Assembly (NCBI GenBank): GCA_947479185.1
Contig: CANJYY010000039.1
Coordinates: forward strand, 1 to 12,665
DNA length: 12,665 bases
Source of the DNA: Caulobacteraceae bacterium
GTDB lineage: Bacteria > Pseudomonadota > Alphaproteobacteria > Caulobacterales > Caulobacteraceae
Reading direction: 5' to 3'
Numbering within the stretch: the first letter of the stretch is position 1; the number at the start of each line of letters is the position of its first letter. The notes under the pieces are model-generated. The model saw only the letters and a program-made list of their open reading frames with translations, was not told the origin of the DNA and made no database searches. The translations under genes and the position numbers were made by a program. This document shows positions 6,025-12,497 of the stretch, one piece after another.

Positions 6025-6939
6025 ATGACCTTCAAACCCGACGACCTGATGTACCGCCCCGGCCTGATGGACGGCGAGCGGATCCTGATCACCGGGGGCG
6101 GCACGGGGCTAGGCAAGGTGATGGCCGAGGCCTGCCTGATGCTCGGCGCGACGGTCTACATCTGCGGCCGCCGCGGCAATGTTCTCGAAGAGGCGGCGAA
6201 GGAGCTGATGGACGCCCATCCGGACGCCCCGGGCAAGGTCGTCGGCATTCCCTGCGACATCCGCGTGCCCGAGGCGATCAAGGACATGATCGACACCATC
6301 TGGGCCGACGGCGGGGCGCTGACCGGCCTGGTCAACAACGCCGCCGGCAACTTCATCAGCCGCACCGAGGACCTGTCCCCGCGCGGGTTCGACGCCATCG
6401 CCAACATCGTCTTCCGCGGCTCGTTCTTCGTGACGCTGGAATGCGGCAAGCGCTGGATCGCCGAGGGGAAGAAGGCCTCGGTCATCTCCATCCTGACCAC
6501 CTGGGTGTGGAACGGCGGGCCGTTCACGGTGCCCAGCGCCATGTCCAAGGCCGGCCTGAACGTCATGACCCAGTCGCTGGCCGTCGAGTGGGGCCCCAAG
6601 GGCATCCGCTTCAACGCCATCGCGCCCGGCCCCTTCCCGACCGAGGGCATGAGCGCCCGCCTGAACCCGGGCCAGCAGAAAAGCGCCTACGAGAACATGA
6701 GCGGCAATCCGCTGAACCGGGTCGGCGAAATGGCCGAGCTGGCCAACCTGGCCGTCTATCTGCTGTCGAAGGGCTCGGAGTATGTGAACGGCCAGACCAT
6801 CGCCATCGACGGCGGCCAGTACAACGCCAGCGGCGGCAACTTCTCGCGCATGACCGAATGGGGCGACGACCAGTGGCAGGCGGTCAAGGACATGATCAAG
6901 ACGACGAACGACAAGGACCGGGCCCAGCGCACCGTATGA
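6025..6939 (+). CDS. SDR oxidoreductase, 2,4-dienoyl-CoA reductase-like
   Basis: This is a predicted NADP(H)-dependent short-chain dehydrogenase/reductase of 304 residues. Cofactor motif TGGGTGLG is at 23-30, with GRR at 48-50 suiting NADPH. NNAAGNF at 104-110 is typical of the 2,4-dienoyl-CoA reductase branch. PSAMSKAG at 170-177 supplies the active-site Lys175, and PGPFPTEG follows at 201-208. As in mitochondrial DECR1, the classical YxxxK Tyr is a Ser (171) four residues before the Lys. The branch's replacement Tyr (Y199 in DECR1) is also absent; the segment here is TTWVWNGGPF. The family would reduce polyunsaturated enoyl-CoA in fatty-acid beta-oxidation, but the substrate is inferred. 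GGGAG lies about 9 bases before the ATG. The stop overlaps the Nudix start by four bases. Confidence 0.88.
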   Translation: MTFKPDDLMYRPGLMDGERILITGGGTGLGKVMAEACLMLGATVYICGRRGNVLEEAAKELMDAHPDAPGKVVGIPCDIRVPEAIKDMIDTIWADGGALTGLVNNAAGNFISRTEDLSPRGFDAIANIVFRGSFFVTLECGKRWIAEGKKASVISILTTWVWNGGPFTVPSAMSKAGLNVMTQSLAVEWGPKGIRFNAIAPGPFPTEGMSARLNPGQQKSAYENMSGNPLNRVGEMAELANLAVYLLSKGSEYVNGQTIAIDGGQYNASGGNFSRMTEWGDDQWQAVKDMIKTTNDKDRAQRTV

Positions 6940-7415
6940 TCATCCCCCGAGAGCGGCTGACCGTCCGGCTCCTGCTGATCTCGCCGGCGGGTCGGCTGCT
7001 GCTCATGCGCTTCGAGGACCCCGCCAACAGTGGCGGCGGCTGGTGCACCATCGGCGGCGGGGTCGACGAGGGCGAGACGCTGGAGGCGGCGGCCTGGCGC
7101 GAGCTGCGCGAGGAAACCGGCCTGACCGAGATGGTGCTGGGGCCGAAGGTCTGGATGCGCGAGCTCGACCTGATCGTCGAGGGCGAGCCGCGCCGGCTGC
7201 TGGAGCACTACTTCCTCGCCCACGCGCCGCACGAAGAGGTCGTCGACCACCACTGGACCGACCTCGAACGGCGGATGGTCACCGCCCTGCGCTGGTGGAC
7301 CGTCCAGGAGATCGCGGCCAGCGAAGAGGTGATCTTTCCGATGGACCTGCCTCTGCGACTGCCCGCTGTCCTGGCCGGGGAGATTCCGGAGACGCCGCAC
7401 GTCCTCGCCGGGTGA
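6936..7415 (+). CDS. Nudix hydrolase
   Basis: This 159-residue hydrolase is of the Nudix superfamily, which cleaves nucleoside diphosphates linked to another moiety using Mg2+ or Mn2+. The Nudix box is complete at 41-63 (G-x5-E-x7-REL-R-EETGL), with catalytic Glu pair 59-60. The N-terminal strand RLTVRLLLISPAGRLLLMRF and the WCTIGGG run fit a single-domain housecleaning enzyme. The substrate cannot be told; nothing marks it as MutT, ADP-ribose or CoA specific. The ATG at 6936 overlaps the SDR stop (ATGA), so the two are probably translated together. The frame is open further upstream inside the SDR gene, but homology begins at this ATG. Confidence 0.9.
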   Translation: MIIPRERLTVRLLLISPAGRLLLMRFEDPANSGGGWCTIGGGVDEGETLEAAAWRELREETGLTEMVLGPKVWMRELDLIVEGEPRRLLEHYFLAHAPHEEVVDHHWTDLERRMVTALRWWTVQEIAASEEVIFPMDLPLRLPAVLAGEIPETPHVLAG

Positions 7416-7421
7416 TCATGG

Positions 7422-7437
7422 TTAATCGGGTCTTAAC
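7422..7437. promoter_or_regulatory. CtrA-type binding site (TTAA-N7-TTAAC)
   Basis: TTAA at 7422-7425, exactly seven bases, then TTAAC at 7433-7437 match the full consensus for the cell-cycle response regulator CtrA of alphaproteobacteria. These are the only TTAA tetramers I see in the window. The site lies 22 bases before the ATG of the small secreted protein, close enough to overlap its core promoter. It also forms a ggttaa/ttaacc dyad (7420-7438). Binding is inferred from sequence. Confidence 0.72.
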
Positions 7438-7459
7438 CGGCTGAGCCGAGGGTAGCCTG

Positions 7460-7786
7460 ATGCGCCGCCTCGCCGCCTGTCTTGTCCTCAGCCTCGCGCT
7501 CGCCGCGCCCGCGGTCGCGCAGCAGGACCGGGTCGCGAGCGGTCCGCCGGCGGCCGAGGCGGCCGCGCTCAGGGGTCCGCAGACCAACACGCCATCCCCC
7601 GCCCCCGAGGACGCCCCGCTCCTGCTGCCACTCCCGGTCCGGCCGACCTCGATCAGCGCCGCCGGCTCGTCGGGCGGCGCGCAATGCCGGACGAGCTGCT
7701 CGCGGGAATACTACTTCTGCCTGGCCGGCGAGGATGACCGCTGCCCGCAGTACTGGAGCCGCTGCGTCTCGGGCTGCGCCGGCTGA
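7460..7786 (+). CDS. Small secreted protein with six symmetrically spaced cysteines
   Basis: I do not recognise a named family. The 108-residue product has a clear signal peptide (RR start, hydrophobic 5-19, cleavage after AVA at 18-20). A low-complexity Pro/Ala region spans about 28-70, and a compact C-terminal cysteine domain follows. Its six cysteines (76, 80, 87, 95, 102, 106) are spaced C-x3-C-x6-C-x7-C-x6-C-x3-C, a mirror-symmetric pattern suggesting an alpha-hairpin held by three disulfides in the periplasm or outside the cell. Aromatic YYF and YW residues lie between the cysteines. It has its own upstream CtrA-type box and GAGGGTAG as ribosome-binding region. The downstream monooxygenase appears separately promoted. 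Function unknown. Confidence 0.75.
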   Translation: MRRLAACLVLSLALAAPAVAQQDRVASGPPAAEAAALRGPQTNTPSPAPEDAPLLLPLPVRPTSISAAGSSGGAQCRTSCSREYYFCLAGEDDRCPQYWSRCVSGCAG

Positions 7787-7799
7787 CCCCGCGTCACGG

Positions 7800-7827
7800 T
7801 TGACCCGCAGTTCACGCCCGATAGGCT
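7800..7827 (+). promoter_or_regulatory. Possible promoter of the flavin monooxygenase gene
   Basis: TTGACC at 7800-7805 and TAGGCT at 7822-7827 are separated by 16 bases, a plausible housekeeping -35/-10 pair. The gene's AGGGAG at 7848-7853 follows, 7 bases before the ATG. The -10 match is weak. Confidence 0.35.
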
Positions 7828-7860
7828 TGCCTGAACAACGATAAGTCAGGGAGCGCCGTC

Positions 7861-9228
7861 ATGGCCGAACGTCTGCCCAAGGCCTGCATCATCGGCGCCG
7901 GATGCTCGGGCTTCACCACCGCCAAGCGGCTGAAGGACGTGGGCGTCCCCTACGACTGCTTCGAGGTCTCCGACGAGATCGGCGGCAACTGGTACTACAA
8001 GAACCCCAACGGCATGTCGGCCTGCTACGAGAGCCTGCATATCGACACCTCCAAGTGGCGGCTGGCGTTCGAGGACTTCGCCGTGCCGGCCGACTGGCCC
8101 GATTTCCCCTCGCACGCCCAGCTGTTCCAGTACTTCAAGGACTACGTGGCCCACTTCGGCCTGCGTGAGACGATCACCTTCAACACCGCGGTGGAGAAGG
8201 CGAAACGCAACGCCGATGGCCTGTGGGAAGTAACCCTCTCGACCGGCGAGACGCGGCTTTACGACGTATTGTTCGTCTGCAACGGCCACCACTGGAGCCC
8301 GCGCATCCCGGAGTATGACGGCGAGTTCGACGGGGCGGCCTTCCACAGCCACGCCTATCGCGACCCGTTCACCCCGGTCGACATGCGCGGCAAGAACATC
8401 GTCGTCGTCGGCATGGGCAACTCGGCGATGGATATCGCCAGCGAACTGGCCCAGCGGCCGATCGCGAAGAACCTGTGGGTCTCGGCCCGGCGCGGCGTCT
8501 GGGTCATGCCCAAGTACATGAACGGCAAGCCGTCGGACAAAACCGCCATGCCGCACTGGATGCCGCGCAAGCTGGGCATCGCCATGGCCCGCCGGGTGCT
8601 GAAGAAGACCGTCGGCAACATGGAGGACTACGGCCTTCCCAAGCCCGACCATGAGCCGCTGGAGGCCCACCCCTCGGTCAGCGGCGAGTTCCTGACCCGC
8701 GCCGGCTGCGGCGACATCAAGTTCAAGCCGGCGATCAAGGCGCTGGAGGGCAAGAACGTCCGCTTCGCCGACGACAGCGTGGAGCAGGTCGACGCCATCG
8801 TCTTCGCCACCGGCTACGACATGCGCTTCCCGTTCTTCGATGACGCGGACCTGGTCCCGGACGCCGACCACCAGCTGCCGCTGTTCAAGCGGATGATGAA
8901 GCCGGGCATTCCGAACCTGTTCTACATGGCCCTGGCCCAGCCGCTGCCGACGCTGGTGAACTTCGCCGAGCAGCAGGCGAAGCTGGTCGGCGCCTATCTG
9001 ACCGGCCAGTACCTGCCGCCGTCCGAGGCGGAGATGAAGGCCATCACCGTCAAGGACGAAGCGACCCACAAGGGCCAGTACTACGCGTCGAAGCGGCACA
9101 CGATCCAGGTCGACTTCGGCATCTACTGCCACGACCTGATCAAGGAGATCGCCAGGGGCGGCAAGCGCGCGAAGGCCGCCGGCAATCCGCTGCCGGTGAA
9201 GGCGCGGGCGGAAGCGGTCAAGGCGTAG
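7861..9228 (+). CDS. Class B flavin-containing monooxygenase
   Basis: This 455-residue FAD- and NADPH-dependent monooxygenase inserts one oxygen atom into a soft nucleophile or a ketone. The FAD Rossmann motif IIGAGCSG is at 10-17 and GGNWYY follows the first fold. The FMO identifying motif F-x-G-x3-H-x3-Y is perfect at 156-166. The NADPH fold VVVGMGNSAMD is at 181-191, and FATGY at 315-319. The form with HxxxY and no extra N-terminal extension fits classical FMOs rather than type I Baeyer-Villiger enzymes (FxGxxxHxxxW), but ketone oxidation by this group is known. The substrate is unknown. It has a good Shine-Dalgarno and sits alone between the small secreted protein and a convergent TetR gene. 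Confidence 0.92.
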   Translation: MAERLPKACIIGAGCSGFTTAKRLKDVGVPYDCFEVSDEIGGNWYYKNPNGMSACYESLHIDTSKWRLAFEDFAVPADWPDFPSHAQLFQYFKDYVAHFGLRETITFNTAVEKAKRNADGLWEVTLSTGETRLYDVLFVCNGHHWSPRIPEYDGEFDGAAFHSHAYRDPFTPVDMRGKNIVVVGMGNSAMDIASELAQRPIAKNLWVSARRGVWVMPKYMNGKPSDKTAMPHWMPRKLGIAMARRVLKKTVGNMEDYGLPKPDHEPLEAHPSVSGEFLTRAGCGDIKFKPAIKALEGKNVRFADDSVEQVDAIVFATGYDMRFPFFDDADLVPDADHQLPLFKRMMKPGIPNLFYMALAQPLPTLVNFAEQQAKLVGAYLTGQYLPPSEAEMKAITVKDEATHKGQYYASKRHTIQVDFGIYCHDLIKEIARGGKRAKAAGNPLPVKARAEAVKA

Positions 9229-9238
9229 ACCCGAGCGC

Positions 9239-9292
9239 GGGGACATGCACTTCAGGGCGTGTCCCCATCAACTTGAAAGCTGCAGGGGACAC
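9239..9292. terminator. Alternative hairpins built from three ggggaca words
   Basis: ggggacatgc at 9239-9248 pairs with gcgtgtcccc at 9257-9266 (10 pairs with one G-U, 8-base loop). The same right arm, gtgtcccc (9259-9266), can instead pair with ggggacac at 9285-9292. The two folds exclude each other. Lying between convergent genes, this may end transcription from either side, but no T-run follows. The ggggacac-ttacc wording recalls REP sequences that accompany RAYT transposases; that link is memory-based inference. Confidence 0.5.
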
Positions 9293-9318
9293 TTACCAAA
9301 GGCGGTACGGGTCCCCGA

Positions 9319-9993
9319 TCAGGCCCTGAAGGCCCTAAGGAAGGCTGCGGTGTGGAAGGCGCGATAGCGGTCGCGCTCCGCCTTGTCGCCGACCGGCAGG
9401 GCGTAGCCGACCGAGCTGAGCGCGGTCTGCAGGAACGGGGCGAAGAACACCCGGGCCATCAGGGCCGGGTCATGGCCGGCCGCCAGTTCACCGCGCGCCA
9501 TGGCCTGGTGGAAGGCCTTGGCCAGCACGATCAGGCCGGGCGCGAGGACCCGGTTGCGGATGAAGTCGGCGATCTCCGGGTGGCGGCCGGCCCCGTCGAG
9601 GGCCAGCACGAGATAGCCGCGCATCAGCCCGCCGGCCTGCAGTTCGCCGACCCTGTCCGAAAACCCGTCGATCAGGCCCTCGACCGGGCCTTCGTGCGTA
9701 TCGACCCAGGCCGACAGTTGGCGAAACGGCGCCGCCAGGTCTTCTTCCAGCAACGCCTCGATCAGCGCGCTCTTGCCGGGGAAGTAGCGATAGACGGCCG
9801 GCTTGGTCACCCCGGCCGCGGCGGCGACCTCGTCCATGCGCGCGGCCTCGAAACCCTTGCGGGAGAACAGGTCGCGGGCAGCGTCAAGAATTTCGCGCGG
9901 ACGGGCCCGGGCGCGATCACGCCTGGCCGCGGCCGTCTGGGAGGCCGGCCCCTGGGGCTGTCCTGCGGTTCGGCCGTTCATCGAATCCCCCAT
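9319..9993 (-). CDS. TetR-family transcriptional regulator
   Basis: This repressor-type regulator of 224 residues has an N-terminal HTH domain at about 33-80, with the TetR pattern ILDAARDLFSRKGFEAARMDEVAAAAGVTKPAVYRYFPGKSALIEAL. The ligand-binding core (about 85-224) looks like the AcrR-type C-terminal domain. About 30 Ala/Arg/Gln-rich residues precede the HTH, so starting at the second Met (9981) is possible; the ATG at 9993 is kept because both are in frame and neither has a clear Shine-Dalgarno. It is divergent from the thioredoxin-fold isomerase gene with a 66-base control region, which it probably represses along with itself. The ligand is unknown. Confidence 0.88.
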   Translation of the reverse strand: MGDSMNGRTAGQPQGPASQTAAARRDRARARPREILDAARDLFSRKGFEAARMDEVAAAAGVTKPAVYRYFPGKSALIEALLEEDLAAPFRQLSAWVDTHEGPVEGLIDGFSDRVGELQAGGLMRGYLVLALDGAGRHPEIADFIRNRVLAPGLIVLAKAFHQAMARGELAAGHDPALMARVFFAPFLQTALSSVGYALPVGDKAERDRYRAFHTAAFLRAFRA

Positions 9994-10005
9994 GGCTCAG
10001 CACGC

Positions 10006-10038
10006 ACCGTTCTATATACTCACCGGTAACAAAACGGT
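10006..10038. promoter_or_regulatory. Divergent control region with nested dyads and a -10 element
   Basis: accgtt at 10006-10011 and its complement aacggt at 10033-10038 flank an accggt core palindrome (10022-10027). TATACT at 10015-10020 is a good -10 for the rightward gene, and GGAGGAGG at 10043-10050 its ribosome-binding site. A TetR dimer here would cover the start point of transcription. Operator identity is inferred from position and symmetry. Confidence 0.45.
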
Positions 10039-10059
10039 TCCTGGAGGAGGAAACAGAAA

Positions 10060-10740
10060 ATGACCCTGAGCGTCGATGTCTTCTGGTCTTTCCGCAGCCC
10101 GTATTCGTGGCTGGCCACGCCGGGTCTGGTCAAATTGCAGGCGGACTATGACCTGACCGTAAACGTCAGGCCGGTGCTGCCGATAGCCGTGCGCATCGAC
10201 GGCTTCTTCAAGCGGGTGAACCCCCTCTGGCCGCCCTACCTGGCGCGGGACGTCTACCGGCTGGGCCAGATGCAGGGCACGCCGATCCGCTGGCCGCGGC
10301 CCGATCCGATCGTCATGGACATCGCCAGCGGCGAGGTGCCGAAGGACCAGCCCTACATCTATCGCATAACCCGCATGGGCCAGGCCGCCGCCGAGGCGGG
10401 CAAGGGCCTCGAATACATCGCCGAGGCCGGCGGGGTGATCTGGGGCGGAAGCATCGACAACTGGCACGAAGGCGACCACCTGGCCCAGGCCGCGGTGCGC
10501 GCCGGTCTCGACCCCGAGGCGCTCGAACGCGCGGCCCGCGACGAGGCCGACCGCCTGGACGCGGCGATCGCGGCCAACCAGGCCGCGCTGGAAGCCGCCG
10601 GCCACTGGGGCGTGCCGACCATGGTCTTCGAGGGCGAGCCCTTCTTCGGTCAGGACCGTCTCGACGTGCTGCTCTGGCGGATGAAGCAGAACGGACTTCA
10701 ACCTCGCGCGTTCAGCGATCATTCAGGTGGAACCGCTTGA
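10060..10740 (+). CDS. DsbA-fold protein, 2-hydroxychromene-2-carboxylate isomerase-like
   Basis: This 226-residue protein of the DsbA/GST-kappa superfamily resembles HCCA isomerase, a glutathione-dependent enzyme of naphthalene degradation. The thioredoxin CxxC is absent. In its place the N-terminus reads VFWSFRSPYSWLA (7-19), with the SPYSW run typical of the isomerase branch. An inserted helical domain spans about 40-170, and GHWGVPTMVFEGEPFFGQDRLD (about 181-202) holds the cis-Pro loop (Val185-Pro186) and the conserved C-terminal GQDRLD. There is no signal peptide, so it is cytoplasmic. The true substrate is unknown, since many such proteins occur outside naphthalene pathways. It has a strong Shine-Dalgarno and is divergent from the TetR gene. 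Confidence 0.87.
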   Translation: MTLSVDVFWSFRSPYSWLATPGLVKLQADYDLTVNVRPVLPIAVRIDGFFKRVNPLWPPYLARDVYRLGQMQGTPIRWPRPDPIVMDIASGEVPKDQPYIYRITRMGQAAAEAGKGLEYIAEAGGVIWGGSIDNWHEGDHLAQAAVRAGLDPEALERAARDEADRLDAAIAANQAALEAAGHWGVPTMVFEGEPFFGQDRLDVLLWRMKQNGLQPRAFSDHSGGTA

Positions 10741-10792
10741 TCTAGGTTCCGCCGGCGACCAAGAGTCGCTGAGTCGAACCGGAGGTACGGAC

Positions 10793-11794
10793 ATGAAGCG
10801 GCTTCTTCTCGGCCTGATCGCCCTGGCGGGTATCGCCGGACCAGCGGCGGCGCAGTACGGCGGCGGCGCGCGCGTCACGCTCTACGACGGCCCCAACTTC
10901 ACCGGCCTCGCCACCACCTATAACGGGGACATCTCCAATCTGGCCCGCGAGCTCAACGACCGCGCCATGAGCGCCCGGGTCGTGGGCCGCTGGAGCCTGT
11001 GCTCCGACAGCGACTATCGCGGCCGCTGCGTGGAGGTTGATCGCGACGTTCGCGACCTGCGCGCGCTGGGGCTCGACCGCTCGATCAGCTCCCTGCGGAC
11101 CCAGGCCGACGACGGCTATCCGCCCTCCGGCGGCGGGTATCATCCCCCGGGCGGCGGCTATCCTCCCTCAGGTGGCGGCTACCCCCCGTCAGGCGGTGGC
11201 TATCCGCCTTCCGGCGGCGGCGGATGGCAAGGCGACGATGTGGGCATCACCTTCTTCGAGGGCCCGGGATTCACCGGCAGGTCGGTCAGCTTCAGCGGCG
11301 ACGTCAGCAACATGCCCCGGCAGTACAATGACTGGGCCAGAAGCGCCCGCCTGCGCGGCAGCTGGCGGCTCTGCGGCGACCGCGACTACCGCGGCCGCTG
11401 CGTCGAGGTTGACCGCGACATCCGCGATCTGCGCTCGATCGGCCTGGATCGCTCGATCAGTTCCGCCCGCGTCGAGATGGACGGCGGCGCGGACTATCCG
11501 CCCTCCGGCGGCGGTTACTATCCGCCGTCCGGTGGCGGCGGCTGGGGACGGTCGAGGATCACCTTTTTCGAGGGCCCGAACTTCACCGGCCGCGCCTTCA
11601 CCGCCGACAACAACGTCAACAACATGCCCGGCGACTTCAATGACCGGGCCATGAGCGCGCGCGTCGAGGGCTACTGGCGTCTGTGCGCCGACCGGGACTA
11701 TCGCGGACACTGCGAAGTCGTTGAGCACGACGTGCGCGACCTGCGGTCGATCGGCCTGGGACGGAGCATTTCTTCCGCGGCCGTTGGTCCCTGA
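10793..11794 (+). CDS. Secreted protein with three beta/gamma-crystallin domains and YPPSGGG linkers
   Basis: This 333-residue secreted protein has a signal peptide at 1-20 (cleavage after AAA). Three beta/gamma-crystallin domains follow at about 26-103, 149-227 and 255-331, each with two Greek-key motifs: a first strand like ITFFEGPNFTG, a mid segment like NDRAMSARV, then a second key with LC..DRDYRGRC and LDRSISS. Each domain has a Cys pair nine residues apart (70/79, 194/203, 298/307), probably a disulfide. The usual calcium motif (N/D)(N/D)xx(S/T)S is degenerate, so weak or no Ca2+ binding is inferred. The linkers are glycine/proline-rich. The frame extends upstream, but the ATG at 10793 with GGAGGT about 7 bases before starts at the signal peptide. 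The role may be envelope stress or surface structure; this is unproven. Confidence 0.9.
   Translation: MKRLLLGLIALAGIAGPAAAQYGGGARVTLYDGPNFTGLATTYNGDISNLARELNDRAMSARVVGRWSLCSDSDYRGRCVEVDRDVRDLRALGLDRSISSLRTQADDGYPPSGGGYHPPGGGYPPSGGGYPPSGGGYPPSGGGGWQGDDVGITFFEGPGFTGRSVSFSGDVSNMPRQYNDWARSARLRGSWRLCGDRDYRGRCVEVDRDIRDLRSIGLDRSISSARVEMDGGADYPPSGGGYYPPSGGGGWGRSRITFFEGPNFTGRAFTADNNVNNMPGDFNDRAMSARVEGYWRLCADRDYRGHCEVVEHDVRDLRSIGLGRSISSAAVGP
11117..11227 (+). repeat. YPPSGGG-type tandem repeat linker 1
   Basis: This in-gene stretch encodes five tandem 7-residue units of the form Y-(P/H)-P-(S/P)-G-G-G, joining crystallin domains 1 and 2. Synonymous codons vary between units, so the repeat is older than a recent slippage event or is kept at protein level. 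The second linker between domains 2 and 3 (11498-11548) has only two such units. Confidence 0.8.
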
Positions 11795-11826
11795 ACAACC
11801 GTTGAATCGGCCTCACGTCGCTCTTT

Positions 11827-11858
11827 CCGGCAGGGTGTCTGACCTGATAGCCTGCCGG
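11827..11858. promoter_or_regulatory. Perfect dyad just before the second TetR gene
   Basis: ccggcagg at 11827-11834 and its exact complement cctgccgg at 11851-11858 lie 16 bases apart, ending 2 bases before the preferred ATG. This position suits autorepression by the TetR product. A leader hairpin occluding the start codon is the alternative. Confidence 0.45.
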
Positions 11859-11860
11859 TG

Positions 11861-12484
11861 ATGAGTCAGGTGGTTCTTCTCTCGGCCGGAAAACGTGAAC
11901 AGACCAAGGTCGCCAACCGCCAGGCGATCCTGGCGGCTGCCCGCGAGGTCTTTTCCGAGCTCGGCTACGAGGTCGCCACGGTGCGCGACATCATTCGCCG
12001 CACCGGCCTCGCCTCCGGCACCTTCTACAACTACTTCCGCTCGCGCGAGGAGGTCTTCGAGGCCCTGGCCGATGACGGCGCGGCCCGCTTCCGGCCGATC
12101 CTGCGCGCCTGCTGGGACGCCTCGCAGAGTTTTGACGGCTACCTGCGCGCGGCCATCCAGGCCTATTTCGACTTCATCGCCGACGAGCACGAGACCTGGC
12201 AGGTCCTGCGGCCGGTGGGGGAGAAGCAGCCGCCCATGCGCGTCCAGACGCCGGAGATGGAGCGGGTGTTCGAAGAGGTGCGCGATGCCTTTTCGCGGGC
12301 GATCGAACACGGCGGCGCCCCACGGGTCGACGCGGACTACCTCGCCGCCGCCTGTATCGCCGTGGCGCGGCAGGTCGGCGACAAGATGCTCGAGCGGCGG
12401 CCGATCGACACCGTCGCGGCGACCGATTTTGCAACCAAACTGATCCTGGGCGGACTGCCCGCCCTGCCCCGACTGGCGCCCTGA
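11861..12484 (+). CDS. TetR-family transcriptional regulator upstream of a hydrolase
   Basis: This predicted regulator has 207 residues. The TetR HTH is at about 18-66 (NRQAILAAAREVFSELGYEVATVRDIIRRTGLASGTFYNYFRSREEVFEAL), followed by an all-helical ligand domain (about 75-200). The SGTFYNYF recognition helix is of the common AcrR-like type. A GTG at 11858 immediately precedes the ATG at 11861 in frame, and either could be used; no strong Shine-Dalgarno separates them. A perfect dyad lies directly upstream. The alpha/beta hydrolase gene starts 13 bases after the stop, so the pair is probably one transcript, which suggests the hydrolase or its substrate is linked to the regulator's ligand. The ligand is unknown. 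Confidence 0.88.
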   Translation: MSQVVLLSAGKREQTKVANRQAILAAAREVFSELGYEVATVRDIIRRTGLASGTFYNYFRSREEVFEALADDGAARFRPILRACWDASQSFDGYLRAAIQAYFDFIADEHETWQVLRPVGEKQPPMRVQTPEMERVFEEVRDAFSRAIEHGGAPRVDADYLAAACIAVARQVGDKMLERRPIDTVAATDFATKLILGGLPALPRLAP

Positions 12485-12497
12485 TCCCGGAGACCGC

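Noticed and set aside
7846..9246. A 466-codon open frame antisense to the flavin monooxygenase gene
   Set aside because: It mirrors the codon structure of the real gene in GC-rich DNA; its translation shows no recognisable domain, and the plus-strand frame has all FMO motifs.
10727..10792. Upstream extension of the crystallin protein overlapping the isomerase gene
   Set aside because: It would bury the signal peptide; the ATG at 10793 has a good ribosome-binding site and begins the signal peptide.
11117..11227. CRISPR-like or DNA-level tandem array
   Set aside because: The repeat is in frame, encodes a Gly/Pro linker and has no unique spacers.
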